From: Cornus controversa
Lineage: Eukaryota > Streptophyta > Magnoliopsida > Cornales > Cornaceae
Direction of reading: 5' to 3'
Assembly: GCA_026545225.1 (NCBI GenBank)
Contig: CM048848.1
Coordinates: forward strand, 27,444,806-27,508,805
DNA length: 64,000 nt
This document shows positions 35,910-47,456 of this stretch, piece after piece. The notes under the pieces are model-generated. The model did no database searches, was not told the DNA's origin, and saw nothing but the letters and a program-made list of their open reading frames with translations. A program made the position numbers and the translations under genes. Position 1 is the stretch's first letter, and each line of letters opens with the position of its first letter.

Positions 35910-36310
35910 TCTAGGTCAGAATACCTAGGGACGACGGGTGGTGTTCAGATAATATTTGGAATTATGGGGGTTAGATCAAGTCTCTGATACCAACAACGTG
36001 GTATCAGAGCATTAGGTCAGAATACCTAGGGACGACGGGTGATGGACATATCACGTGCATGGTTGAGAATGTTGGATTATGTACCTGATGCCAGAATGGT
36101 GTCTATCAGAGCACTAGGTTGGAATACCTAGGTACGACGGGTAAAGGTTGAGGATTTGAGGAACTTATGGATTGCTGTTAAAGCACTAGGTTTGAAAAAC
36201 CTAGGGTATCAAAGTCGTAGGTTCGTATACCTATGGACGGATGGTCAAATCACATGTTGGTTTGGAGATAGGCAATGGTTGATAGCTGTCTAGATGATAG
36301 GTTTGATTAC
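35898..36310 (+). repeat. Reiterated primer-site units with a hairpin
   Basis: The primer-site block with ACCTAGGGACGACGGGT-like sequence recurs about every 100 bp: TGGTATCAGAGC at 35898-35909 and 35999-36010, a TATCAGAGC copy near 36105, then fading copies near 36206 and 36286. CTCTGATACCA at 35982-35992 pairs with TGGTATCAGAG at 35999-36009, giving an 11-bp stem with a 6-nt loop. Confidence 0.88.
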
Positions 36311-38625
36311 CTATGGACAGTAGTGGAATGATTTGCTCGGTTTGAGCAATCCTAATGAAAGATCAAAGTGTTGGTGTGCGAAACCGGTTTCGATTGGTAA
36401 TAACTCCCAGAATTGGTTGAGCTTAGATTTTGACTTGGTGATTAAGTCTCATTAGTGAGCAATGAAGAGATACCGCAAGGAAGTTTACGAGTGTTTAAGT
36501 CCTTAAAGATACTTAGGGACTTAGGAGATTGATGAGTGTTTTGCCGAGGTTGGCAATTAAAATTGAGATGGGATACAAGGAAGGCATATTGCCGGAGTTG
36601 GGCTAATTGGGAAAAATGGCCTGATCAAACATTTTTCTTGGATTAGCGTTCCTCTTACAATACGCTGGCTCTTGTAGGCGTTGAGTTGTTTCATCTGGAT
36701 GACGACAGATAAAGGATTCCCAATAGTAGAGATACGTCACCGAAGGTGATTGGTGTAGATAGTCAAGGATACTACCTTCGACTACAGATGTGGATGGATT
36801 GGTATGTGTTTACCAATGAGTACAGAGGATGAGAGTAGGTTGGTTTGAACCACTCTAGGTTTTGTGTTCTAGTATGTGTGTATACTAGGGGGACTGGGCC
36901 GTGTTTCACACTTGCTCAGGTAGAGGAAGTACCGAGACCGTGTATGGTCAGGGGTATTTTCCTAGTGTTAGCCCGAGGGTTAGGGTTTTGATTTGATTGA
37001 TGCATCATATTTCATATCATGCATGGTATGTGTTTATTTGATTAACATGTTGTATGTTATATGCTATGTGCTATACGTGATTCATGTGACTGTGCATTAC
37101 CCTTTTGTGTTACATTCGGCGTCACATGGCTAGTAGTGACATGTAGTCACCTAGAAATTTTAGTCTAGAGAATTGGCAAACCTAGGTAGAGGTTTGGAGT
37201 TGAACGAACCGTGATGTTGAAATAGACGTGTTGTGATAGACTTTGGAGTAAGAGTCTAGTGTGGATGAAGAAAGGCATGATTTGCCTTGGGACTTTCCAA
37301 ACTGAGAGTTTGTATGATTAATGCAATAGTGATGCATGAAAGGACTTGTGGGGTTCCAGACGAAGCAGTCAGGATCTTGGGGTGTTAAGTGAGATGCTGG
37401 AAAGGAATGGATAAATGCCCGAGCAGTCGAAAACGTCCGTTAGGATTAGTGGACGGGTAAATGAGATTGTGAAGTTAAGGGCATGTAAAACCCTAATCTT
37501 GGCACCAAATGCCAATGGAATGTAGTCCACAAAAATGGACAGGACCGGATGATTTGTTTGACAAGTGCACTCCTTATGTGCCTTGACCTTAGTGGTGTAC
37601 TGTGATATGCGCATGATTGATGCAGTTGGATCAAAGTGTGGATATGATGTTAAGAGAAGGATAAGTTGATAATGGATGAGGATCCTGACATATGGTATCT
37701 GAAATGAGGATAATTTCTTACCATGAAGGGGAGAGGTGGACGCAGTGGATGTGTGGATGCAGTGGGCTGCGGCCACTGTATGGTTGCTATTTGGTTACTG
37801 TAGGTGACCTGAAACTTTCATTGGTAAGGGTTGTCTAAAGTGAAGTGCTAATATGAAAGGAATTCTCTCTAATTGTCAACTGATTCCTTAGTGTGAACGA
37901 TGAAAATGGGAAATGGTTCTCTTGAGTAATGAGAGTGTGAAACCAGTAGGATGTAAGATCCTGGACTTGGCATTGGATTCCAGTGGGTTGTGGTCTATGA
38001 GACTGGGCAGAGTTATGTGACTTGCTGTGGCAAGTACACCGCTTATGTGGTTTGTATCGGTGAGTGCACTGTCATGTGCCTTGCTGGTGAGTGTGCTTGT
38101 GATGTGCACTGGATTGATATGGTTTGTGTTGTGATGATGCCCAGGATATTGGACTAAGCCCGGGAATGATATGCCAAAGATTGAAGGTCATGTTTGATAA
38201 TAAAAGAATGACTTTGAATATTGATGATCCCAGATTATAGGGATGTATCACTGTGAGTGATTGGTATGATTAGTCAAAGGTGTGGCCTTAGACTAGAGGT
38301 AGAGATGGACTGGGGTAGGTCTTGAGGTAGAGACTGTGGACTCTACGAAGCAAGTGCTTCGGAGGTTTTCGTGAGTGAACCGTACATGGGCTTAGGAGTC
38401 ACTCAGCCATGTCACGGAAGTGGTTATATTGCCTTACGGCAGTCGAGATGCACTGATTGTGCCAAACTTGAGTGTTATGAGTTAGGTGTTGCAGGTGTAG
38501 CGCCTAGGGTATGTGGAAAGGGAAAGCGACGATCATTGGCGAGAATGACGTCTGGTAAGGATTGGTTTTGGAAAGACCATGACTATGCTAATTTCAAGGA
38601 CGAAATTCCTTGAAGGAGGGGAGGT

Positions 38626-41600
38626 TGTAAGGACCGGAATTTTTTTGACCGGTTCCCAGCGATTTCGGACCAGATTAAAATTTTTTTTCGATTAATTAAA
38701 TCCCGGAAAGGGTGTGGATACATTTCATATAAGTGGAAGGTGTATGTATATGTGTATATATATATACATATATATATATATATGGGGCCTATATTTATAT
38801 TTAATTATAAATGTAGGGTGGGCTCATATGCAATTATGAAGAAATGTGGGTTAAGTATGTATATATATATAGAATATATGTACATAAATAATGAGTGGAT
38901 CTCATTTGGTATAAGAAAAGAGGATAAGAAATGAGAGGAGGAGAAGTGATCTGCCGAAAAAGAAAAAGAAGGAAAGAAAAGAAAAGAGAAAAAGAAGAAA
39001 AGAAAAGGAAAGAGAAAAGAAGAAAAGAAAAGAAAAAGAAAAAAGAAAGAAAGAGAGAGAAGGAGAAGTCGGGGAGAGAGAAGAGAAAGGAGACCGAGAA
39101 GAGAGAGAGATCGGGGAAGACCGAGAGACGCCGAGAGAGGAGGAGCTCGACGGCGCTCCGGCGGTGCTCCGACGGCGGCTGTTCACGGTGGCGGTGGTAG
39201 TTCCCGGCAGAGGTTTTGGCTCACGGTGGTGGGCTGGTGGTGAGGAGACGGGCTCGGTTCACGGCAGCGGCTGGACTGACGTGGGGGTTTCGATTGGCTG
39301 AGTTTGGGTTCCTTCCCGGCGGCCGTGGCTGGTAGCGACGGTGGTGGTGACTGTGGGTTCGTTCGACAGAGGGGATCACGGTGGTGGAGTTGCCGGTGTT
39401 GTGTGGTGGCTCGGTTCGGCTGGGTTTGGTCCGATTTGGGCGTTGAGCTCGGTGAAGGTTCAGCCGAAGGTGGGTCTCGCTAGAAATGATGGTTTGGTGT
39501 GGTTGTGCAAGTGGTGGTTGTGCAGAGGAGGGTGGCTCGCGGCTGGGTTGTGAGGTAGTTGGAGTAGTGGTCTTCATGGTGGGTTCGGTTAGTCATGGCC
39601 GTTGGTCACGGCTTGGTGCCTTGGTGGTTCATCTTTGTGGTAATGAGAGAAGGACAGAGGGTTGTTCCGGCTGTGGGATGGCCGGAGAAGATGACCGGAA
39701 TGGTGGCTGGTTTGGGGTTCAAATAGTGGCCAGAAATGGGTTCCTGTGTTGGGTCTTGGTTGTTTCAAGTTGAAAATGAGAATGGGTTCAGTTTGGGCAA
39801 TGGTTGGCTGTGTGTGAGGCGGCTCATGGTGGTGTGGGCTGTTCGAGTTTATTGATTGGTTGGATTTTGAGTTGAGTTTGGTTAGTGATGAAGCCGTTCG
39901 ACAGTAGAACTTCGGGTTCGGTTTGGACAGCCTGTTTGGTGGCCGGGTTTAATGGTGTTCGGTGAGATTGGTTTGAACAACTATGATGTTTCGACGGTGG
40001 AGTTGGTTGGCCATGTATGGGGCTATTTTTGGTTTGGGGGTTACAATTCCCATGGAGGTTCGGCCATGGTGATGGGTTGACTTGCTTGCGGTTTAGACTG
40101 ATGGCCACAATTGCGGCTATGGCTGGGTGCAACCATGGGTAGTTGGTGTTGGTTAGGCTGCCGGTTGCACATCTAGTTAGATTTGTATACATGAGTGGGG
40201 CATGATTTGTGGTTTTGTTAAATTGATAGTCTAATGGAAATGAGCTGCACATGCATAAGAATTGGGTTAAAGCCAATTGGGCTTTAGATTTGAAAGGGAG
40301 CCGGATTGGATTGGAAACAAGACGAGGGTTGGACCAAGCATGGAAACAAAAGGAGATAAAGTGGTTCATGGGATTGTTCGTGTGGACTTCGGCACAGGAC
40401 TGGACCGAGCATGGAAATAGGCCGCTTGGTAGGCGCGGGTACAGAAAAAGCGGGACCTAAGGCAAGTTGATTCTTGCCTCTATCTCTATGTATATTTTAA
40501 TTATGCTGATTAATTTTACATATGTGCTTAATTTGATCGTATGTGGTCTTTGCATATATATATGTGCATATATATATATATATAAAGATGGATGTATATG
40601 TATATGCGTGGGAGGTGAGGATATATATATATGTGGGTAGATATATATATATATATGTGTGGGCTTGGAGGGGAAGAGCATTGTTAAGTGCGGATACCGA
40701 ATTGCATTGTCACATGCATATTTAGGGATTGAGCCATGTAAAGTATGCTAAATTATGTATGTACATTTAGCTAGATGTTGCCTTGTATACATATATGATT
40801 CTTATACATGAGTTGAATATATGTAAGTATATCCGTGATTATATATGTGGTGCAGTAGTAGAGATGCATGCTAAATTGATTATGGCATAGAAGGATATTG
40901 GAAAAGCATGAAATACGTGAAATGTCATGTATGTTTTGACTACCTATATGGGTGACATGATGTATATATATTTATATATTTGCGTGATTATGTATAGTTG
41001 TAAGAATGCATGTTGGTTGCTCGTAGTAAATGCATGATTGGAATGAAAGCATGATTATATTTATGCTAATATACGTATACATGTGATTATATGCAAGATG
41101 TGACATCTATATATATGTTGTGTATGTGCAAATGTGATTATGAATGATTTCCGATGAAAAGTGTGTTTGTTGGTGAAAACGTGAAGATGTGGTGTTTATA
41201 GGTTTATGCATGAGAGATGTGATTTTCCTGAAAATGCATAAGCATGATGAATTCCATGATATGAGTGTGATGACATTGTGACAATCTTGAGGTGAAAGGA
41301 AAATGCATTGATTTGACAAAAATGCATTCATGGTGTGGATAAGTGCATGGGTGTGATTATATGCACTATATATATGATTTTGGGGCAGGAGTGTGAAATT
41401 AAGATAAGGGGAAGGCCCCTAGGGTGAAAGACCCAAAACTTGGCCAAGAGGAGGTGCTCCCTTCGGGTTAGTAACCCGATAAAGCACAAGCAGAGTTTGG
41501 GTGCCGAAGAGACCCTTACTATTGGAGTGATGAGAAAGCCCCTTATGAATTAGTTTGGTGTGAGTTATATACGTATGTATTTGCACTTCATGTGAAGCAT

Positions 41601-42579
41601 CATGCATGATTTGAGAAATGTGGATGTTTGGGTAAAAATGCATGAGCATGTGCATTTATGCATGATTCAATGGATCTTGTTGAGTAGGTGACGTGGTATT
41701 TGATTCACATTCTTCATGTAAATGCTTCTGTTCATATATGTTTTCTATACATAATGACGTTGGAAGTGTACTGCCTTGAACATGTTGTAAATGATTTTCA
41801 TAAGTCATGTACAGTTGATTTAAATGTTCATAAGTGCTAGAACTGCCATGTGCATTGTTAGTTCATGTATGCTAGGAGGGGCATGACTTTAAATATGGTG
41901 ATATATTTTAGTGCATGTATATTTTTGAGAATATGTGAGGATCGACCTGCTGCTGCGATGATAGTATGGTTCTACTTATCTTGTTGGGCCTTTGAGCTCA
42001 CCCCCTCCCAGGTTTTGCAGGTATTGCTGATTACGGAGTCAGTTAGAGGACTCATAGTACCGGTGGCAGAGGTAGTAGTTAAATTCTTTAGAATTTAATG
42101 TATAACTAGGACATTTGGGTTAGATGTATGGAGCGAATATGGTGATTCAGTTCCTTCAGATGTATTTCATTCATGTGATGTATAGATTTAATACGGACAT
42201 TCAAGGACTGAGGCATGTATAATTATGATTGTTTTATGCATGTTGTAGAAAGTTTGGGGGGACACGGGCCCAGAAGTGTCCATTTTATTGTTTAGATATA
42301 AATGCTGGGGGGACACGTGCCCAGAAGTGTCCATATAAATTGTAAAGCAGGTACATCACACCAGGGGCTGATTATTTAGAATGGGTCATGCCCGATTTTC
42401 GTGAAAATCATTTGCAAGGGCCATTGATGATCTTATGTCACCTGAATGGTGTACATATAGAATGCTTCCGCAATAGAATAGATTAAAATGAGATTAAGGT
42501 GTGGGAACTTGAGGTGAAATTACGGATTCACCCCCGTTTCCCTCACTCCTAACCGGGTGTCGGAAACCGGGGCGTGACA
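38626..42579 (+). repeat. Right LTR of the large-LTR element, uninterrupted
   Basis: A 3954-bp LTR starting TGTAAGGACC right after a purine-rich GAAGGAGGGGAGG tract and ending GGGGCGTGACA before GTCAC. It contains the empty Athila target TGAAG at 41593-41597, proof that the Athila copy inserted into the sister LTR only. Confidence 0.95.
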
Positions 42580-42591
42580 GTCACTATGCAG

Positions 42592-43500
42592 GTCAATTTT
42601 TCTATTTAGCTTCATTAACTATTGCTGTTATGTGGCATAAATATTGTTCTGCACTCGTGTATTTTGGTTTAAAAAATTGCATGCATAATATTCTTGCCCT
42701 AAATGTGACTTTGCGATATTGCTGAATTTACATTCAGCTTTGGAAAGCACAAATATTTTGTTTCCATTCTCAAAATTTTGAACCATGTCTTATGTTCAGA
42801 TTCTTATAGGTTTCAGAGACAAAAGGAAACTTCAAGGAAAATAGTTGCAAAATATTCATTTGGATCCTACTCTTTTTTAAAACAAAGGATGGAAAAGACA
42901 AATCACAAATTTAGAACTAATTCTGAATTGAAACTACATATAATATACATGCATTACATGACATAAACTACTCTTAAAACATTTGTTTAAATATGGAGTA
43001 TTTTTATTAGTGTACTTAGAGTTTAAATTGAACTGATTATTAGAAAAAGTATTGATTTTGATTGAAAATGTTTTATAATGCAGGTTTATTTTAGCCAACT
43101 TTTGGACATATATTTTTTTGAAGACTGATCAGATATTTAGACAGTGACACACTGGACAGTTACTAACTTTTGGACATTATGGCTATTTTTTTTTCAATAG
43201 ATATGTCTCGGAACTAGCTCTTTGAATATAAAAGAAGTTTGTGATTAATTTATTTGTTTGTGATTGGTAGGATTAATTTTGTGATGCAATTTTACAAATG
43301 TAATACGTAAATTTGTTCAACATTGGTTGCTATTTTTGATGATTATTTGTTGCAAAAGTATTCTGTTAATACTGATGTTATCAAGACTTGGTGGTAATAT
43401 AACTTTGGGTGTTGTTCAGTTGTATATTGGTGGAATTGAAGATGGAAGATTTTTGTTGTACAGGTGGTTTTGTAAATTTTGTTGTACAGGCATATAATTT
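42592..43500 (+). other. CACTA cargo after the metallophosphoesterase exon, intron-like
   Basis: The sequence starts GTCAAT as a splice donor and continues as AT-rich DNA without a recognisable exon. A TGCAG followed by coding-like DNA near 43083 was examined but does not match the next exon expected for the phosphoesterase. Confidence 0.5.
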
Positions 43501-43520
43501 TTTTAAAAAAATTAATAAAC

Positions 43521-44050
43521 TTTCCACCACGGGCTTGGCCCGTGGTAGAAAGCATACTTTTAACCACGGGCGGAGCCCGTGGTAGAATAAATACTTTCTA
43601 CCACGGGCTCCGCCCGTGGTTAAAAGTTATTATTCTACCACTGGTTGAGCCCGTGGTGGAAAGTATGATTTTTTACCACGGGCCTAGCCCGTGGTTAAAA
43701 GTAATTATTCTACCACGGGCTTTACATGTAGTAGAAAGTATGTTTTCTACCACGGGCTTTGCCCGTGGTTAAAAGTTATTTTTCTACCACGGCCTTTACC
43801 CGCAGTAGAAAGTATGCTTTCTACCACGGGCTTAGCCCGTGGTATAAAAATAATTTTTAACCATGAAAGTATACTTTCTACTACGGGTAAAGCCCGTGGT
43901 AGAAAAATAACTTTTAACCACGGGCTAAGACCGTGGTAGAAAGTATGTTTTCTACCACGGGCGGAGCCTGTGGTAAAAAGTCTATGGGCATCTACGACAC
44001 CCGATACCACGGCGGGCTGTGCCCGTGGTAAAAGCCCTTTTTGCCCGCCG
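43521..44050 (+). repeat. CACTA 3' subterminal inverted repeats
   Basis: About ten palindromic units pair CCACGGGC with GCCCGTGG across 3-6 bases, usually flanked by TTTCTA and TAGAAAG. They alternate with AAAGTATGCTTT-like or AAAAGTTATT-like spacers. In CACTA elements such repeats are binding sites for the TNPA protein and can fold into hairpins. Confidence 0.92.
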
Positions 44051-44060
44051 TAGAAAGTCT

Positions 44061-44074
44061 TTTTTCTTGTAGTG
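44061..44074 (+). repeat. CACTA 3' terminal inverted repeat
   Basis: TTTTTCTTGTAGTG ends in the reverse complement of CACTA. The next bases GTG (44075-44077) may be the 3-bp target duplication; the other copy would lie outside the window. Confidence 0.92.
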
Positions 44075-44144
44075 GTGAGATTGTAGGTTTGTTTCTTTGA
44101 TTGTTAAAGTTTCAGGATGATGTTATTGTTCATCTTAACTAATT

Positions 44145-44690
44145 TTGAGGTTTTCGGATGTACTGAATGCAACGGTGAACTCTGATCGCCAATCAAAAAC
44201 CAAATTTGTCTAGGTGAAAAATTATGATTTTACCCCTTTGATGATTTGAGAGATCAAGATCACAATACGATGTAGTCTTAGGCGATCCTAAGGTTTTAGG
44301 ATATCTTGAATGCTATGGTGAAATCCAATTGCCAATCGGACAGCCAATTTGCCTAGATGCAAAATTACAATTTTTCCCCTATGATGATTTGAAAGATCGG
44401 GATCACAATACAATGCGATCTTGGATGATCCTAAGGTTTCGAGATATTTTGAATACAATGGTCAAATCTGATCGTCGATTAGATGGCCAGATTTGCTTAG
44501 GTGAAAATTTATAATTTTGCCCCTATAATGATTTGAAAGATCGGGATCACAATACGATGTGATCTTGGGCAATACTAAGGTTTCAAGATATTTTGAATAT
44601 AGTAGTGAAATCCAATCATCGATCAGACTATAAAATTTGCCTAGGTACAAAATTATGATTTTGCCCTTATGATGAGTTTTAATCAAATGA
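44145..44690 (+). repeat. Tandem repeat, about 143-bp unit, nearly four copies
   Basis: The phrase GATTTGAAAGATCGGGATCA and relatives recur at about 44244, 44386 and 44531, each followed by CAATACGATG and CTAAGGTTT. Copies are diverged. The repeat lies just outside the CACTA end. Confidence 0.85.
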
Positions 44691-45624
44691 CCTTCCATAC
44701 TAAAATGGACATTTAATTACAGTGTTTCCTATGGTTTATGGACCTTCCAAATACAATGGTAAGGTTCTCTCATTGATTTGGCCATCAGTTTGTCGGTTAA
44801 ACTTTTGGGTTAACTGTTCAATCTTTTGGCTAGGATTTTGGTCAATGGCATGTCCGAAGTGGACTGAGTCCATGGTTACTGTCACACCCGCGAACGCCAC
44901 CGGACGGTCCCCCATAAAAAATAAATAAATGAATGATGATGTGAATGTGTGGTGGTGAAATGAGGGACGCCGCCAACTGTCATTCCTTGTATCGCGACGG
45001 GGTTAGCGCATGGCCAAGTTTGTGAAGGGCCAAAGAAAAAGATGTGTTCTTAGAGTCGTCACCTAACATTGAGTTCTGATGTGCTAGGTCACCTGAGATG
45101 TAAATGTATACACGAGCTCGATTGAATGACTACCATGTGATCCTTCGAAAACTAGATTAGTGAGTCCAAGGGTTTGGTTATGTGTGGGGAATGTGTTAGG
45201 CACCCCCACAACATCCGTACTGAATACAGTTACCTAATCCTCATTATACTTTATTATTTCAAAGATAATTATGTTCAAAAAAATGGGAATAACATGTATA
45301 TGTATATATTTAATAAAAGAAAAAATAATATGGGGAGTTGGATGGGAAATGTGACCGAATCTGGGGTTGCACGAGCTGCCTACATATCCTGATAAAGGGA
45401 ATCAAGTTAAAGATAGTTCTAATGACCTGGATTGAATGATCATTGGATGGAAATGTTTGGAATGTAATGGAGATGAATGGAGTATGATATATGGAGGAAT
45501 TGAATACAATGGTAAATGAAATAGAATGATGATAGTGATGGGATCGAATCTAGGACTTTCCAAACTGCCAAAGTACCTTAGGGCTGTCCAAGGATTAGAT
45601 CGAACGTAATTCGACTGAAAGGGT

Positions 45625-46295
45625 TTAAGGTCCTCGTGACCATTACTATACTGGGTTATAGTCCCTGTGACCGTTACTGTGCTGGGTTATGGTCCCCGTG
45701 ACCGTTTTAAGTTAAGAGTGGGTTTATGGTCCTCGTGATCGTTCGGTGTTAAGAGTGGGTTTATGGTCCCTATGACCGTTCTTGAATTAAAATGAGTTGA
45801 ATGACTCGAATGAAATGTAAGCGCAATGAGTTTAAATTCCCCGTGACCGTTCCTGAATTGAAATGAGATGAGTCGTGGGACTCAAATGAAATGTAAGCAC
45901 AATGGGTTTAAGGTCCCCGTGACCGTTCTTGAATTGAGACTTGAATAAAATGTAGACGCAATGGGTTTAAGGTCTCTGTGACCATTCTTGAATTGAAATG
46001 AGATGAGTCATGGGACTCGAATGATATGTAAGCACAATGGGTTTATGGTCCCCGTGACCGTTCTTGAATTAAAATGAGATGAGTCATGAGACTTGAATAA
46101 AATGTAAGTGCAATGGGTTTAAGGTCCTCATGACCGTTCTTGACTTGAAATGAGATGAGTCATAGGACTTGAATGAAATGTAAGCACAATGGGTTTAAGG
46201 TCCCCCATGACCGTTACTGGGTTGAAATGAGTCATGGGACTCGAATGAAATGTAAGCACGATGGATTTAAGGTCCCCATGACCGTTACTAGGGAA
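45625..46295 (+). repeat. Minisatellite, GGTCCCCGTGACCG theme
   Basis: Units grow from about 37 bp at the left to about 76 bp farther right, each carrying GGTCCCCGTGACCGTT or a variant. Confidence 0.88.
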
Positions 46296-46344
46296 TGTGC
46301 CTAAGAATGGAAGGTGTGCTTAAAATCCCTAAGGCATAACATGT

Positions 46345-46795
46345 ATGGAAGTTGAGTAAGTAAGCATGGATTGAATATGTATTGAACAAGTAAACATGTA
46401 TTTGAGCATATGAGCATATATTGAAAGCATATAAGAAGCATGTGAGTATGTATTGAAAACATGAATTGAGCATAAAACATGTGTCAAATTAGAAAACATG
46501 GATTGAACGACTAAATATGTATTGAATAAGAAAACATAGTTTGAACAACTAAGCATGTGTTAAATGAAAAAACATGGATTTGAACAACTAAGCATGTATT
46601 GAATGAGAAAAATATGGATTGAACAACTAAGAATGTATTGAATGAGAAAAACATGGATTGAACAACTAAGCATGTGTTGAATGAGAAAACATCGATTGAA
46701 CAACTAAGCATGTATTGAATGAGAAAAATATGGATTGAACAAGTAAGCATGTATTGAATGAGAAAAACATGGATTAAACAACTAAGCATGTATTG
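46345..46795 (+). repeat. 39-bp minisatellite
   Basis: Repeated AAGCATGTATTGAATGAG followed by AAAAACATGGATTGAACAAC, roughly eleven copies with substitutions. Confidence 0.9.
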
Positions 46796-47456
46796 CAGTG
46801 GATACTTTAAATAAAAGTATCCAAAAATAGCATGAAATTTAATGGGAGAAAAGGTCAAAGTCATTCCTCTTTTTGAAGCAAACAAAAGGATTTTTAAGGA
46901 ATTACTTAATCCTAAAGAAATATCACAATAAACTTGAAATATTCTTTAGTAGGGTTAGTAAATCAAAAATGATGAAAAGAAAAACGATGATGTATATGAT
47001 GCATGGGAAAGTGGTTGTGTGTGAAGTTTTTGTACACAAGACCCACAAGCAAATTTTGGATTCTTGTTGATACTTTGTTTTAAGAGTGATCTTTTTTGTG
47101 AATCACCAAGTTTCAAACCAAGTTAGTGTTCTTGGTGTACAAAGTGAAAAAAAGTAAATGGAGTAGAAGATGTATGTGGGGGATATGCATGAAAATATAT
47201 GAGAATATGCATTGAACATTAAAAAAGAACTTGAATTTGAGAAGCAAAAATATATTTGAAATAAAAAATGACAAGCATTAAAGAGAACTTAAAATGGACA
47301 AGTTCAAAGGCAAGAATTAAAGGAACTTGAAATGGACAAGTTCAAACAAGAATTAAAAATAACTTGAAATGGATAAGTTCAAACAAAGAAAGCTTTTGTA
47401 TAAATATATGTACAACATAGATATTTTTTCTCTTCCAAACAACACTCTTCTATGAC

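Larger units (their letters stand above)
35895..38625 (+). other. Noncoding interior of the large-LTR element
   Basis: No gag, protease, reverse transcriptase or integrase is recognisable. The left part holds repeated primer-site units (35898-36310). Farther right are diverged internal duplications: 36711-36810 resembles 38221-38316, and 37478-37582 resembles 37949-38053. The last plus-strand frame (38371-38613, no ATG) ends DWFWKDHDYANFKDEIP. This resembles the very end of gypsy pol polyproteins, whose last residues often abut the polypurine tract, so it may be a pol relic. Confidence 0.7.
18891..42579 (+). mobile_element. Large-LTR non-autonomous gypsy element (LARD-like), TSD GTCAC, carrying a nested Athila
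   Basis: Two LTRs of about 3.95 kb start TGTAAGGACCGG and end GGGGCGTGACA. The left one (18891-21861 plus 34913-35894) is split by the Athila insertion; the right one is 38626-42579. Flanks are GTCAC at 18886-18890 and 42580-42584. The 2.7-kb interior (35895-38625) has an initiator-Met tRNA primer site, no gag or pol domains apart from a short pol-tail-like reading near its end, and a purine-rich stretch before the right LTR. The two LTRs differ at about seven substitutions and one indel by eye. The element depends on another for proteins. It lies in the exon of a gene fragment carried by the CACTA transposon. Confidence 0.93.
1..44074 (+). mobile_element. CACTA (En/Spm) DNA transposon, 5' end outside window, heavily nested
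   Basis: The two genes at the left are the standard pair of plant CACTA elements: a TNP2-type transposase and a Transposase_24-type protein. The right end carries subterminal inverted repeats of the CCACGGGC/GCCCGTGG type (43521-44050) and finishes with TTTTTCTTGTAGTG at 44061-44074, the reverse complement of a CACTACAAGAAAAA terminus. Between genes and terminus lie captured host exons and later insertions. Excluding the 23.7-kb nested LTR element, the two solo LTRs and the LINE, roughly 15 kb of CACTA sequence is visible. That left genes and right terminus belong to one element is inferred; support is that the metallophosphoesterase exon runs across the big insertion and no other CACTA end was seen between them. 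The 3-bp target duplication cannot be checked because the left end is missing. Confidence 0.82.
44880..47456 (+). mobile_element. LTR-like segment A with internal minisatellites
   Basis: The segment starts TGTCACACCCGC and contains GTCGTCACCTAAC and TGTTAGGCACCCCC, phrases shared with segment B at 55523. Two minisatellite blocks follow: 45625-46295 (GGTCCCCGTGACCGTTCTTG theme, up to about 76 bp per unit, roughly 12 copies) and 46345-46795 (39-bp unit with AAGCATGTATTGAATGAG, roughly 11 copies). No protein domain is seen. The organisation recalls long repeat-bearing LTRs of Tat/Ogre-like gypsy elements; that assignment is inference. The chromovirus LTR cuts it off at 47457. Confidence 0.55.

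Noticed and set aside
43083-43160. Next exon of the captured phosphoesterase
   Set aside because: A TGCAG acceptor is followed by sequence that does not match the expected continuation.
43479-44010. Frames with repeated TTG or PRA phrases
   Set aside because: They translate the CACTA subterminal palindromes.
46511-46885. 124-residue minus-strand frame with VVQSMFS repeats
   Set aside because: It is produced by the 39-bp minisatellite.
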